64,000 bases of DNA from Flavobacterium tegetincola DSM 22377 (GCF_000425485.1 NZ_KE384385.1:124001-188000); one strand, 5' to 3'. Counted from the first letter of the stretch, positions 27,889-37,689 are shown. Translations and numbers: made by a program. The notes: a model not told the origin generated them from the letters alone.

Positions 27889-28833
27889 TTATTTCTCCGA
27901 TAAATGGTTCAACATATCTATCGTCATTTTCTCCAAGTCGTACTCATGTCTCCAACCCCAATCTTCCCTTGCTGATGAATCATCAATACTTGCCGGCCAA
28001 CTGTCTGCAATTTTTTGACGAAAGTCTGGATTATACGTAATCTCGAATTCAGGAATGTGTTTTTTAATTTCAGCAGCAATTACTTTAGGTGTAAAACTCA
28101 TAGCCGCTAAATTATAAGAAGATCGAATTTTTATTTTCTCACTTGGCGCTTGCATAATTCCAATTGTTGCTTTAATCGCATCGTCCATGTACATCATTGG
28201 CATTTTGGTTTCTTCAGATAAAAAACATTCGTATTTCTTGTCTTCCAAAGCTTTATAATAAATATCAACAGCATAATCTGTTGTTCCTCCTCCAGGAAGC
28301 GACGACCAACTGATTAAACCTGGATAACGAATACTTCTAACATCCACACCGTAAATATTGTGGTAATATTCACACCATCTTTCACCCGATTGTTTACTGA
28401 TTCCGTACACCGTAGAAGGCTCCATTATCGTATATTGTGGCGTTTGCTCCTTTGGCGTTGTCGGTCCAAAAACCGCTATAGACGAGGGCCAAAAAATCTT
28501 TTTAATTTTTCCGGCTTTCGCCAAATTCAAAACGTGGAACAAGCTGTTCATATTCAAATCCCAGGCAAATGCAGGGTTTTTTTCAGCTGTTGCAGAAAGT
28601 AAGGCAGCCATTAAATACACCTCATCAATTTGATGCTTTTCAATTAAATTCTCAATCTGATTGTAATCCAAAGCATTTACCACTTCAAATGGTCCCGAAT
28701 TGATTACATCATTGTTCAGTTTTCTAATGTCTGAAGCAATAACATTTTCGGTTCCGTATTCTTGACGAAGCTTTTGTGTAAGCTCAGTACCAATTTGACC
28801 ACAAGCTCCGATGATTAATATTTTAGTTGCCAT
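27889..28833 (-). CDS. L-threonine 3-dehydrogenase, SDR (epimerase) type
   Basis: A 314-residue NAD-dependent enzyme of the extended SDR family that oxidises threonine to 2-amino-3-ketobutyrate. The N-terminal ILIIGACGQIGTELT is the Rossmann motif, and the catalytic Tyr-Lys are in VYGISKQSGERW. The ending PDFRQKIADSWPASIDDSSA, together with PGGGTTDYAVDIYYKAL, is the signature of the bacterial SDR threonine dehydrogenases. The frame extends upstream to 28914, but the ATG at 28833 gives the family N-terminus. No 2-amino-3-ketobutyrate ligase is in the window. Confidence 0.93.
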   Translation of the reverse strand: MATKILIIGACGQIGTELTQKLRQEYGTENVIASDIRKLNNDVINSGPFEVVNALDYNQIENLIEKHQIDEVYLMAALLSATAEKNPAFAWDLNMNSLFHVLNLAKAGKIKKIFWPSSIAVFGPTTPKEQTPQYTIMEPSTVYGISKQSGERWCEYYHNIYGVDVRSIRYPGLISWSSLPGGGTTDYAVDIYYKALEDKKYECFLSEETKMPMMYMDDAIKATIGIMQAPSEKIKIRSSYNLAAMSFTPKVIAAEIKKHIPEFEITYNPDFRQKIADSWPASIDDSSAREDWGWRHEYDLEKMTIDMLNHLSEK

Positions 28834-28943
28834 AATTTGCGTGTTGATTTTCGTTCGCAAATATAACGTTTTCGTAAGTAAATACCGAAATGCAAAATCG
28901 TTAATAATTCCCAATTCATAACTACAAATTAAGATAACCTCTT

Positions 28944-28951
28944 TAACTTTG
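28944..28951 (+). promoter_or_regulatory. candidate -7 element (TAACTTTG)
   Basis: TAACTTTG matches TAnnTTTG and lies 18 bases before the ATG of the lipoprotein gene at 28970. It probably drives the lipoprotein-mfd unit. Confidence 0.45.
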
Positions 28952-28969
28952 TATTCTAAATTCTTACGA

Positions 28970-29557
28970 ATGAATCTTAAGTTTATTTTGTTGCTACTTC
29001 CTTCACTATTATTGTTATCCTGTCAAGATGAGGACGCAATACGCGAAAAAGAACGCCTAAAATCGGTAGAAAAATCCCAAATTGTTTTTGCAAAAATCAA
29101 TAAAGGCTGGAGTTTTGACCAACCTTCTTCAACCGAGGAAGTGCAATCCATATTGAAAAGTTGGAACCAGTGGAATGATTTCTCACGCGAATTGGAGCAA
29201 AAGCCAAAGTCGTCCATAAATGCATTTCGAAAAAAAGCAATTGCACTTTCGAAAAAAGCTGAAGCTTTGAATAATAATATTCCCGCAAAATATGACAAGC
29301 CACAAGTTAAAAGTCGAATAGCTATAATTATAACCCAGTTGCATCAATTGGATTTGTACATCAATTTAGATAAAATTCCTGCAGAAAAAGTGGTTGCCAT
29401 AATTCCTAATGTGAATAAAGGGTTGCGATCTCTTGAAGCACAATTTCAAGAAATTATACGAAAAGAAAAAATTCCAGTAGAACAAGGAGAAGCCGATATG
29501 ATTAGAATGCTAGACACAACGCGCGCCATTCCTTCGTCAAAACCTATACTTCCATAA
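28970..29557 (+). CDS. lipoprotein of unknown function
   Basis: A 195-residue lipoprotein with a signal peptide and lipobox LLLSC (MNLKFILLLLPSLLLLSCQD). The mature protein is helical, rich in Lys and Glu, with a coiled-coil-like region (FSRELEQKPKSSINAFRKKA, then ALSKKAEALNN). I do not recognise a domain. The frame opens at a TTG seven codons upstream, but the ATG at 28970 gives the clean signal peptide. It ends one base before the mfd start codon, so translation of the two is probably coupled. Confidence 0.78.
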   Translation: MNLKFILLLLPSLLLLSCQDEDAIREKERLKSVEKSQIVFAKINKGWSFDQPSSTEEVQSILKSWNQWNDFSRELEQKPKSSINAFRKKAIALSKKAEALNNNIPAKYDKPQVKSRIAIIITQLHQLDLYINLDKIPAEKVVAIIPNVNKGLRSLEAQFQEIIRKEKIPVEQGEADMIRMLDTTRAIPSSKPILP

Positions 29558-29558
29558 A

Positions 29559-32500
29559 TTGAGCAAGAACATTACTTCCATACAAAAACGCTATGAAAAG
29601 TCGGCAAAAATCAATCAGATTGCCGAAATTCTTGCCGTTCCTGAACAGAAAATACATCTGAAAGGATTAATTGCTTCGTCGTTATCGTTCGTGACACAAG
29701 CTATTTTTTCAAAAACAGAAAATCCGATGTTGTTAATCTTAGACGACAAGGAATCTTCGGCTTATTATCTGAATGATTTGGAGCAGTTGATTAACGACCA
29801 AGATGTTTTGTTTTATCCGGGTTCCTACAGAAATCCGTATCAAATTGAAGATACCGATAACGCGAATATTTTGCTTCGTGCAGAAGTATTGAACCGAATT
29901 AATTCTCGAAAGAAACCCGCTTTAATTGTCACTTATCCTGAAGCACTTTTTGAAAAAGTTGTGACTAAAAAAGAATTGGATAAAAACACATTGAAAGTTG
30001 CGGTTGGCGACCAAATTTCCATCGATTTCATTAATGAAGTTTTATTTGAATACGAATTTAAACGCGTGGATTTTATCACAGAACCTGGAGAATTTTCTGT
30101 TCGAGGTGGAATTATCGATGTATTTTCTTTTTCAAATGATTATCCGTACCGAATCGAATTTTTTGGAAATGAAGTAGAAAGCATCCGAAGTTTTGATGTG
30201 GAAACCCAACTTTCTGTTGAAAAACAAAAGAAAATCAACATCATTCCCAACGTTGAAAATAAATTCTTTGCTGAAAATAGAGAGAGTTTTTTAGAGTACA
30301 TCAATCCGAAAACGACTATTTTTATCCACAATACAGAAGGTCTTTTTAGCAAATTAGACAAAATGTTTGAAAAAGCAGAAGTCGCTTTTGAAAAACTGAA
30401 TAAAGAAATCAAGCATTCCGAACCGGAAATGCTTTATTTAAATCAAGCTTCTTTTATCAAAAAAGCACTCGATTTCTCCATTGTAGAATTGGGAAGTAAA
30501 GCCATTTTCAGGACTAAAAAGACATTTGAATTTCACATTCAACCGCAACCTTCGTTCAACAAACAGTTTGATTTACTGTATCAGAATCTCAACGATAATT
30601 ATTCAAACGGGGTAAAAAATTATCTTTTAAGTTCAAATTTGCAACAAGCGAATCGCTTTCAAGATATTTTTGCAGCGTTGAATGAAGAAGAGTTTAAAGA
30701 TGCAACCAAATCGTATGACAACATCGTGTTTCCTTTATATGAAGGTTTTATTGATGAAGAATTGCAAATCGCATGTTATACCGACCATCAGATTTTTGAG
30801 CGTTATCATAAATTTCACATCAAAAATGGATATGCAAAAAAGCAGACAATTACTTTAAAAGAACTTAACACGTTGTCTGTTGGTGATTATGTAACCCACA
30901 TTGACCACGGAATTGGAAAGTTTGGCGGATTGCAAAAAATTCAAGTCGAAGGCAAAACGCAAGAAGCCATCAAATTGGTTTATGCAGATAACGACATTGT
31001 TTATGTGAGTATTCACTCGTTGCACAAGATTTCAAAGTTCAATGGAAAAGATGGAACGCCTCCGAAAATATACAAATTAGGTTCGAATGCTTGGAAAGTT
31101 TTAAAACAGAAAACCAAAGCTCGAGTAAAACATATTGCATTCAATTTAATTCAATTGTATGCGAAACGTCGATTGGAAAAAGGTTTTCAATACAGTCCCG
31201 ACAGTTATTTGCAGAAGGAATTGGAAAGTTCGTTCATGTACGAAGACACGCCCGACCAAGGAAAAGCGACACAAGATGTAAAGAACGACATGGAAAGTGA
31301 CCGACCAATGGACCGATTGGTTTGTGGTGACGTAGGTTTTGGAAAAACAGAAGTTGCCATTCGTGCGGCATTTAAAGCGGTTGATAATGGAAAACAAGTG
31401 GCGATTTTAGTTCCGACCACTATTTTGGCGTACCAACATTCGCGTACTTTTTCAGAACGATTGAAAGATATGCCGGTAACGGTTGGTTATTTAAATCGAT
31501 TTAGAACGGCAAAAGAAAAAGCAGAAACGCTTAAAGATTTAGCGGAAGGAAGATTAGATATCGTGATTGGAACACATCAATTGGTCAATAAAAATGTAGT
31601 ATTTAAAAATCTAGGTTTGTTAATTGTTGATGAAGAACAGAAATTTGGTGTCAATGTAAAAGACAAATTAAAAACGATTTCGGCTAATATTGACACGTTG
31701 ACTTTGACGGCAACTCCGATTCCGAGAACGTTGCAATTTTCATTGATGGCGGCTCGAGATTTATCCGTAATCACTACTCCTCCACCCAATCGTTATCCGA
31801 TTGAAACACATGTTGTGGGATTTTCGGAAGAAATGATTCGTGATGCAGTTTCGTATGAAATTCAGCGAAACGGACAAGTGTATTTTGTCAATAATCGAAT
31901 TGAAAACATCAAAGAAGTTGCTGGAATGATTCAGCGATTGGTTCCTGGAGCTCGTGTGGGAATTGGCCACGGACAAATGGACGGAAAAAAATTGGAGGAA
32001 TTGATGTTGGCTTTTATGAACGGTGATTTCGACGTTTTAGTAGCTACAACCATCATCGAAAGTGGATTAGATGTTCCGAATGCCAATACGATTTTCATCA
32101 ATAATGCGAATAATTTTGGACTTTCTGATTTGCATCAAATGCGAGGTCGTGTGGGTCGAAGTAATAAGAAAGCGTTTTGTTATTTTATTTGTCCGCCGTA
32201 TTCAGCAATGACGGATGAAGCGCGAAAACGAATTCAAGCTTTGGAACAATTCAGTGAATTGGGAAGCGGTTTTAATATTGCGATGAAAGATTTGGAAATT
32301 CGAGGAGCTGGAGATTTATTAGGTGGTGAACAAAGTGGTTTTATCAATGAAATTGGTTTTGAAACCTACCAAAAAATCATGAACGAAGCCATTGAAGAAT
32401 TGAAGGAAAATGAGTTTAAAGAACTGTATCCAGTCGATGAACATGCACCACCAAAACCTTTCGTTAAAGACATTCAAATTGATACAGATTTCGAATTGTT

Positions 32501-32921
32501 GTTTCCAGATGAGTACATCAACAACATTTCAGAACGCTTGAATTTATATAATGAATTGAGCTTGATTAAAGACGAAGATGCACTTTTGGCTTTTGAAATC
32601 AAATTGGTTGACCGATTTGGACCTTTACCAAAACAAGCGCTTTCATTAATGAGTAGCATTAAAATTAAATGGATTGCAACCCGATTTGGAATTGAAAAAC
32701 TAGTCATGAAACAAGGCAAAATGATTGCTTATTTTGTTTCCGACCATCAATCGGCTTATTACCAATCTAAAGAATTCACGAAGGTGTTACAGTTTGTACA
32801 AACCAATCCAAAACTAGGACGAATCAAAGAAAAGGAAACCCCAAAAGGATTGAAGTTGTTATTGACTTTTGATAATGTAAAAAGCGTGAGACGGGCTTTG
32901 GAGTTGATGGAGATGTTGTAG
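29559..32921 (+). CDS. mfd: transcription-repair coupling factor
   Basis: A 1120-residue DNA translocase that removes stalled RNA polymerase and recruits the UvrABC system. The N-terminal UvrB-homology and RNA polymerase-interacting domains precede RecG-like helicase motifs: GDVGFGKTEVAIRA (Walker A), VDEEQKFGV (Walker B), TLTATPIPRTL, and RGRVGRSNKKAF. The C-terminal TRCF domain follows. The only start that fits is the TTG at 29559, one base behind the preceding stop; no ATG lies upstream near the conserved N-terminus. The last 171 bases (32751-32921) are repeated in diverged form at 33492-33662, behind the toxin-antitoxin pair. Confidence 0.95.
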   Translation: MSKNITSIQKRYEKSAKINQIAEILAVPEQKIHLKGLIASSLSFVTQAIFSKTENPMLLILDDKESSAYYLNDLEQLINDQDVLFYPGSYRNPYQIEDTDNANILLRAEVLNRINSRKKPALIVTYPEALFEKVVTKKELDKNTLKVAVGDQISIDFINEVLFEYEFKRVDFITEPGEFSVRGGIIDVFSFSNDYPYRIEFFGNEVESIRSFDVETQLSVEKQKKINIIPNVENKFFAENRESFLEYINPKTTIFIHNTEGLFSKLDKMFEKAEVAFEKLNKEIKHSEPEMLYLNQASFIKKALDFSIVELGSKAIFRTKKTFEFHIQPQPSFNKQFDLLYQNLNDNYSNGVKNYLLSSNLQQANRFQDIFAALNEEEFKDATKSYDNIVFPLYEGFIDEELQIACYTDHQIFERYHKFHIKNGYAKKQTITLKELNTLSVGDYVTHIDHGIGKFGGLQKIQVEGKTQEAIKLVYADNDIVYVSIHSLHKISKFNGKDGTPPKIYKLGSNAWKVLKQKTKARVKHIAFNLIQLYAKRRLEKGFQYSPDSYLQKELESSFMYEDTPDQGKATQDVKNDMESDRPMDRLVCGDVGFGKTEVAIRAAFKAVDNGKQVAILVPTTILAYQHSRTFSERLKDMPVTVGYLNRFRTAKEKAETLKDLAEGRLDIVIGTHQLVNKNVVFKNLGLLIVDEEQKFGVNVKDKLKTISANIDTLTLTATPIPRTLQFSLMAARDLSVITTPPPNRYPIETHVVGFSEEMIRDAVSYEIQRNGQVYFVNNRIENIKEVAGMIQRLVPGARVGIGHGQMDGKKLEELMLAFMNGDFDVLVATTIIESGLDVPNANTIFINNANNFGLSDLHQMRGRVGRSNKKAFCYFICPPYSAMTDEARKRIQALEQFSELGSGFNIAMKDLEIRGAGDLLGGEQSGFINEIGFETYQKIMNEAIEELKENEFKELYPVDEHAPPKPFVKDIQIDTDFELLFPDEYINNISERLNLYNELSLIKDEDALLAFEIKLVDRFGPLPKQALSLMSSIKIKWIATRFGIEKLVMKQGKMIAYFVSDHQSAYYQSKEFTKVLQFVQTNPKLGRIKEKETPKGLKLLLTFDNVKSVRRALELMEML

Positions 32922-32963
32922 GTATATTTATTATATTTGTTAAAGTCATTAATTTACAAAAAG

Positions 32964-33197
32964 ATGAGTATTCAAACAGAAAAGTCGCTAGTAATTGATT
33001 TACTTCAAAACATCAATGACATTTCACTGCTTAAAAAGGTGAAGGCTTTTGTTCTGACAGAATTAAATCCTTCAAATTTAACAGAGGAACAAAAAAATGA
33101 GCTTGAAAGGAGACTTCATGGCCATCAGCATAAAGAAGATTCTGATGTTGATGCTTTTGAATTTTTAGATGCTTTAAAGGCTAAATATGAGTTATAA
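32964..33197 (+). CDS. putative antitoxin of a RelE/ParE-type pair
   Basis: A 77-residue, acidic, mostly helical protein. The N-terminal helical half (LVIDLLQNINDISLLKKVKA) could dimerise, and the C-terminal half (LNPSNLTEEQKNELERRLHG) carries a charged tail ending in FLDALKAKYEL, typical of the part that wraps a toxin. It overlaps the toxin gene by 11 bases, the usual order antitoxin-toxin. The first ATG is at 32964; a TTG at 32937 would add nine residues. I do not recognise a named antitoxin family, so the call depends on its partner. Confidence 0.72.
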   Translation: MSIQTEKSLVIDLLQNINDISLLKKVKAFVLTELNPSNLTEEQKNELERRLHGHQHKEDSDVDAFEFLDALKAKYEL

Positions 33198-33486
33198 AAA
33201 ACTCGTTATTAAATCTACAGCACCCATTGAAATAGAAAACGTAGTTGTCTTAAACACTGAAATCAGCAAGACTTTAGGTCAGCGTCTTGAAAAAAAATTA
33301 AGAAATAGCTTCTTAAAAATTGCTGAAAATCCTGAAGGTTTTCAATTTCGACATAAGATGATTCGTATTATTTGGCTCAAAAAATTTCCTTATGGAATTT
33401 ATTATTTGTTTGATTCCGATGAAGTTTACATAATAGCATTTTGGAGTACAAGAGCAGATATTGATTCAAAAATAACGCACTTATAA
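33187..33486 (+). CDS. RelE/ParE-superfamily toxin
   Basis: A 99-residue protein with the small RelE/ParE fold. It reads as beta-alpha-alpha-beta-beta-beta: an N-terminal strand, two helices (TLGQRLEKKLRNSFLKIAEN, with NPEGFQFR following) and the strand set IIWLKKFPYGIYYLF, then VYIIAFWSTRAD. The FPYGIYY block is common in ParE-like toxins, which act on gyrase or on ribosome-bound mRNA; the target here is unknown. It is directly followed by a second copy of the mfd 3' end, so the pair appears to be inserted behind mfd. Confidence 0.82.
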   Translation: MSYKKLVIKSTAPIEIENVVVLNTEISKTLGQRLEKKLRNSFLKIAENPEGFQFRHKMIRIIWLKKFPYGIYYLFDSDEVYIIAFWSTRADIDSKITHL

Positions 33487-33491
33487 GAAAA

Positions 33492-33662
33492 TCAGCTTAT
33501 TACCAATCGAACGAATTCACGAAGGTGTTAAAGTTTGTGCAAACCAATCCAAAATTAGGACGAATCAAAGAAAAAGAAACACCTAAAGGCTTGAAGTTGT
33601 TATTGACTTTTGATAATGTAAAACCGGTTACTAGAGCTTTGGAATTAATGGAGATGTTGTAG
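33492..33662 (+). pseudogene. diverged duplicate of the mfd 3' end
   Basis: This 171-base segment aligns without gaps to 32751-32921, the end of mfd, with about 20 differences (roughly 88% identity by eye). Read in the mfd frame it stays open to the same TAG. It differs from the mfd C-terminus by only four residues (K to N, Q to K, S to P, R to T); most changes are at third positions. It has no start of its own. It is a displaced but formerly functional mfd end, or one from a close relative, left behind when the toxin-antitoxin pair arrived. Confidence 0.9.
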
Positions 33663-33691
33663 AAATCAGCTTTTTCAAAAAATTATAGCAC

Positions 33692-33727
33692 AAAAAAAGC
33701 CCCGAATTTCTCGAGGCTTCCTTTTTT
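33692..33727. terminator. bidirectional terminator between mfd fragment and aspS
   Basis: The hairpin AAGCCCCGA / TCGAGGCTT, bordered by an A-run and a T-run, lies between the mfd fragment and the converging aspS gene (ends 33740). Confidence 0.75.
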
Positions 33728-33739
33728 ATAAAAACTTTC

Positions 33740-35485
33740 TTACTTCAATTGAATATGCAATTCATTCAACTGTTTCTCGTCAATCATGGAAGGCGCGTCA
33801 ATCATAACATCTCTTCCTGAATTGTTTTTAGGGAAAGCAATAAAATCACGAATCGTTTCTTGACCGCCTAAAATGGCAACCAATCTATCCAATCCAAAAG
33901 CCAAACCTCCGTGTGGTGGCGCTCCATATTGGAAAGCATCCATCAAGAATCCGAATTGTGCTTTTGCTTCTTCTTCGGTAAATCCTAAATATTTAAACAT
34001 CAAGGCTTGGGTTGCTTTGTCGTGAATTCGGATGGAACCTCCACCAATTTCATTTCCGTTTAACACCATATCATAAGCATTGGCACGAACTTTTCCTGGA
34101 TCGGTTTCCAATAAAGCCATATCTTCTGGTTTTGGGGATGTAAACGGGTGGTGCATTGCGTGGTAACGACCGCTTTCTTCGTCAAATTCCAATAAAGGAA
34201 AATCAACTACCCAAAGAGGTGCAAAAACCGCTGGATTTCTCAATCCCAAACGTGTTGCAAGTTCCATACGTAAAGCAGAAAGTGCCGCTCTTGTTTTATT
34301 TGCTGGACCAGAAAGTACAAAAATCATGTCGCCTTCTTTTGCATCCGTTGCTTTTGCCCAATTGGCCAAATCTTCTTGGTCGTAAAATTTATCTACCGAG
34401 GATTTATACGTTCCATTGGCTTCGCATTTTACGTAAACCATTCCGGAAGCACCTACTTGTGGACGTTTTACCCAGTCTATTAATGCATCGATTTCTTTTC
34501 GAGTATAAGATGCACAACCAGGTGCTGCAATACCTACTACCAATTCGGCTGCATTAAATACAGGGAATTCTTTATGTTGTGCTACTTCGTTCAATTCACC
34601 AAATTTCATATCAAAACGAATGTCTGGCTTGTCGTTTCCGTACGTTTTCATTGCATAATCGTACGTGATTCTTGGAAATTTATCTACCTCAATTCCCTTA
34701 ATTTCTAACAATAAATGACGCGTCAATCCTTCAAAAATATTTAAGATATCTTCTTGTTCCACAAAAGCCATTTCGCAATCGATTTGTGTAAACTCAGGCT
34801 GTCTGTCGGCTCTTAAATCTTCGTCACGGAAACATTTCACAATTTGGAAATATTTGTCCATTCCACCTACCATCAACAATTGTTTAAAAGTTTGTGGCGA
34901 TTGTGGTAACGCATAAAACTGCCCTTCATTCATACGGGAAGGAACTACAAAATCTCTCGCACCTTCTGGAGTCGATTTAATTAAGTAAGGGGTTTCCACT
35001 TCACAAAAATCCAAGTCCGAAAGGTATTTTCTAACTTCCATCGCCACTTTATGACGGAACAACAAGCTGTTTTTTACCGGATTTCTTCTAATATCTAGGT
35101 AACGGTATTTCATTCGAATATCTTCACCACCGTCCGTTTCATCTTCAATTGTAAAAGGAGGCGTGATTGCTTGGTTTAAAACAGTCAATTCGGTAACTAA
35201 AATTTCAATTTCACCCGTTGGAATGTTCTTATTTTTCGCTTCACGCTCTATTACGGTTCCTTTAACTTGAATTACAAATTCACGACCCAGCGTTTTTGCT
35301 TTTTCAAAAACAGATTTTTCAGAGCGACTTTCGTCAAAAATCAATTGCGTAATTCCATATCGATCGCGTAAATCGACCCAATTCATGAATCCTTTATCAC
35401 GTGATTTTTGAACCCATCCAGCAAGTGTAACTTCGGTATTGATGTGTGAAGCGTTTAGTTCTCCACAATTATGACTTCTATACAT
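33740..35485 (-). CDS. aspS: aspartate--tRNA ligase
   Basis: A class II aminoacyl-tRNA synthetase of 581 residues that charges tRNA-Asp. The N-terminal OB-fold anticodon-binding domain ([25 protein letters not shown]) precedes motif 2 ([18 protein letters not shown]), the bacterial GAD insertion domain, and motif 3 ([16 protein letters not shown]). The length is usual. The frame extends 7 codons upstream, but the ATG at 35485 ([11 protein letters not shown]) is the conserved start, and a promoter-like TATTTTTG is at 35504-35511. Confidence 0.96.
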   Translation of the reverse strand: MYRSHNCGELNASHINTEVTLAGWVQKSRDKGFMNWVDLRDRYGITQLIFDESRSEKSVFEKAKTLGREFVIQVKGTVIEREAKNKNIPTGEIEILVTELTVLNQAITPPFTIEDETDGGEDIRMKYRYLDIRRNPVKNSLLFRHKVAMEVRKYLSDLDFCEVETPYLIKSTPEGARDFVVPSRMNEGQFYALPQSPQTFKQLLMVGGMDKYFQIVKCFRDEDLRADRQPEFTQIDCEMAFVEQEDILNIFEGLTRHLLLEIKGIEVDKFPRITYDYAMKTYGNDKPDIRFDMKFGELNEVAQHKEFPVFNAAELVVGIAAPGCASYTRKEIDALIDWVKRPQVGASGMVYVKCEANGTYKSSVDKFYDQEDLANWAKATDAKEGDMIFVLSGPANKTRAALSALRMELATRLGLRNPAVFAPLWVVDFPLLEFDEESGRYHAMHHPFTSPKPEDMALLETDPGKVRANAYDMVLNGNEIGGGSIRIHDKATQALMFKYLGFTEEEAKAQFGFLMDAFQYGAPPHGGLAFGLDRLVAILGGQETIRDFIAFPKNNSGRDVMIDAPSMIDEKQLNELHIQLK

Positions 35486-35503
35486 TATCAAAATTTTAGA
35501 CTG

Positions 35504-35511
35504 CAAAAATA
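35504..35511 (-). promoter_or_regulatory. candidate -7 element of aspS (TATTTTTG)
   Basis: On the minus strand TATTTTTG matches TAnnTTTG and ends 18 bases before the ATG of aspS at 35485. Confidence 0.45.
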
Positions 35512-35625
35512 GTGTTTTGTTTTAAATTAAGAACGTATGAAGATTCACTAATCGTTTTAGAAAAGTGGAAGGAATCAAAAATTTAATTGAAAATACGTTT
35601 TCGGAAGGAAAAAGAAGTTCATTTA

Positions 35626-35660
35626 TAAAAAATCTACTTCAGTTTACACTAAAGTAGATT
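35626..35660 (-). terminator. terminator behind the lipoprotein gene at 35712
   Basis: On the minus strand, AATCTACTT / AAGTAGATT form a stem followed by TTTTTTAT. The position, about 50 bases behind the stop of the lipoprotein gene, fits a terminator. Confidence 0.75.
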
Positions 35661-35711
35661 CAATTCTATTTACTGAAACGATGCAATAATTGCATGAAAA
35701 ATTTTGCTTTT

Positions 35712-36257
35712 TTATTTTAATTCTAATTTCACATTTACAATAGTTTCATTGTAAAAAAGATTTAAAGAAACAGGTTTTGTTCCTGCAGGTAATTTAAACG
35801 TATTACCGTTTGTCGTTTTAGTTTCATCAGCATCTGCACTAACATAGTTATATTTGTCGTGCGAAATTTTTGATCCATTGTCTAAAAGCAATCTGAATTT
35901 TGAAAGATCCAATTGAATATATCCTCCTTTTGCTATTGGGTTTTTATTAGTCAATTCGACATCATAAGACATTTCAATACCCGTAATTTTTCCGTCAGGA
36001 TTCGATAATTCAATCGCTTTTAAATTGGTAAGTTTTACGGAAGCTTCTTTATCTTTTCCAAGTAAAACAAGATCTGGAGTTGCTGTTACTAAAAATGTTT
36101 TGGGCTGTGATGCAGTCTCAGCTTCTGGAGTGGAGTTATTTCCTTCTAATGCCGTATTTTCTGTAGTTTTAGTTTCCACAGTACTTTCACTTTTCTTACA
36201 AGAATTCAAAGAAATCAATCCAGATACTAAAACCGATGCAATAAATAGTTTTTTCAT
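35712..36257 (-). CDS. lipoprotein of unknown function
   Basis: A 181-residue lipoprotein: signal peptide with lipobox SLNSC (Cys20), a low-complexity Thr/Glu/Ala linker to about residue 54, then a beta-rich domain (FLVTATPDLVLLGKDKEASV, then GYIQLDLSKFRLLLDNGSKI) that reads like an immunoglobulin-type sandwich. It recalls DUF4352-type folds, but I do not recognise the family. It stands alone with a terminator behind it. Confidence 0.72.
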   Translation of the reverse strand: MKKLFIASVLVSGLISLNSCKKSESTVETKTTENTALEGNNSTPEAETASQPKTFLVTATPDLVLLGKDKEASVKLTNLKAIELSNPDGKITGIEMSYDVELTNKNPIAKGGYIQLDLSKFRLLLDNGSKISHDKYNYVSADADETKTTNGNTFKLPAGTKPVSLNLFYNETIVNVKLELK

Positions 36258-36494
36258 ATTTTTATGTTTTGTAGTAAATTTATATCAAATAATTTTTCAT
36301 TAAGATAAATTATCATTAACAAATTGGAAATTTAATACATTTAATGTCCTAAATTATAGTTGCAATTGCAATTCCTCTACTATAAATAATAAGGTTGAAT
36401 ACTGTACGTGTACTTTAAATTGATTTTAAAAAATTTCGCTACCAAAACATAAAAAAACTATATTTGATATTATAAAAATCAATACTTCTATTTT

Positions 36495-37490
36495 ATGAAA
36501 ATAATTATAACAGGAATTTTACTTACAGTCCTTTCCGTTTCGGCTTTCGCCCAAAAAAACTATGTGACTTTTGAAGCTAAAATTGATAATAAAAACGGCG
36601 ACAAACTGTACATATTAGGTCCAAATAAGTTTAAAAAAGAATTTACTTTGAACAACTCAGGCCGCTTTCAAGATACGTTGAAAGTAACTGAGGGAATGTA
36701 CCGTTTGAGTGATGGCGTTGAAAACACGTCTCTTTTTCTGAGAAATGGAATGGATTTAAATTTAAAGATGGATGCCAAAGAATTTGACGAAAGTATTGTG
36801 TATGCAGGAAAAGGCGCGAAAGAAAATAATTTCTTAGCACAAAAAGCATTATTAGACGAGAATTTCAGCTTTGATGAAATGCTAAAAGCAGATGAAAGTA
36901 CTTTTGAAAAAATGGCTGTTGATAAACAACAAAGCGACCTAAAGCGACTGAAGGATGCTAAATTAGATCCAGCCTTTACCACTTTGCACAGCACTGAAAT
37001 TACTAATTCTTTAAAAGGATTAAAGCACTATTATAAAGAGGAATTGGCCATCCGAAAGCTAAATAATACAGCTTCTCCTACTTTTAATTATGAAAATCAC
37101 AAAGGCGGCACCACCAAATTAGAAGATTTACGTGGAAAATATGTTTATGTAGATGTTTGGGCTACGTGGTGTGGGCCTTGTATCGCTGAAATTCCCTCAT
37201 TGAAAAAAGTGGAACAACAATTCCACGGTAAAAATATCGAATTTGTAAGCATTTCAATTGACACCAAAAGAGATTATGAGAAGTGGAAAAAATTTGTAGT
37301 TACTAAAGAATTAGGCGGCATTCAACTTGTAGCCGATAACGACTGGAATTCAGATTTTGTAAAAGCGTACGGAATTACTGGAATTCCGCGATTCATTTTA
37401 ATTGATCCGCAAGGAACTATTATTAACGCAAGTGCTGATCGTCCTTCAAACCCTGCGTTAACCGCATTACTGGAAACATTAGTTAAGTAA
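36495..37490 (+). CDS. TlpA family disulfide reductase, DUF4369-like N-terminus
   Basis: A 331-residue exported thioredoxin-fold protein. A signal peptide (residues 1-19, ending FAQ) is followed by a beta-rich domain like DUF4369 (YVTFEAKIDNKNGDKLYILG, about 20-110) and a helical linker. A C-terminal TlpA/AhpC-type thioredoxin domain carries the redox motif WATWCGPC and the cis-Pro in TGIPRF. Such proteins keep periplasmic protein thiols reduced or help cytochrome maturation. A terminator follows at 37509. It is monocistronic as far as can be seen. Confidence 0.9.
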   Translation: MKIIITGILLTVLSVSAFAQKNYVTFEAKIDNKNGDKLYILGPNKFKKEFTLNNSGRFQDTLKVTEGMYRLSDGVENTSLFLRNGMDLNLKMDAKEFDESIVYAGKGAKENNFLAQKALLDENFSFDEMLKADESTFEKMAVDKQQSDLKRLKDAKLDPAFTTLHSTEITNSLKGLKHYYKEELAIRKLNNTASPTFNYENHKGGTTKLEDLRGKYVYVDVWATWCGPCIAEIPSLKKVEQQFHGKNIEFVSISIDTKRDYEKWKKFVVTKELGGIQLVADNDWNSDFVKAYGITGIPRFILIDPQGTIINASADRPSNPALTALLETLVK

Positions 37491-37508
37491 CAAAAACGTT
37501 CCACATAT

Positions 37509-37537
37509 AACCGTCTTTCTTAAGGCGGTTTTTTTTG
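37509..37537 (+). terminator. terminator behind the TlpA gene
   Basis: AACCGTCTT and AAGGCGGTT pair (with one G-U) around TCTT and are followed by eight T residues. Confidence 0.82.
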
Positions 37538-37616
37538 CTTCAGAAATTCAATGTTAAGTTTTTCGCTATGTTACCAAATTGTTAAGTAAAAGTTTTTTTT
37601 ATGTAAATCTTTTTTT

Positions 37617-37624
37617 TACATTTG
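37617..37624 (+). promoter_or_regulatory. candidate -7 element (TACATTTG)
   Basis: TACATTTG matches TAnnTTTG. It lies 66 bases before the MORN-like gene, leaving a leader of about 60 bases rich in A and T. Confidence 0.45.
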
Positions 37625-37689
37625 AGTAATCAATTCAAATTAAGCGAATTGAATATAGAGTTTATAAAACAATTAAAAAATAAAAAGCG

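Noticed and set aside
32922..33490. A phage or integrase-bearing element at the mfd end.
   Set aside because: Only two small genes lie between the mfd copies and neither resembles an integrase or transposase; no short target-site repeats of an insertion sequence were found.
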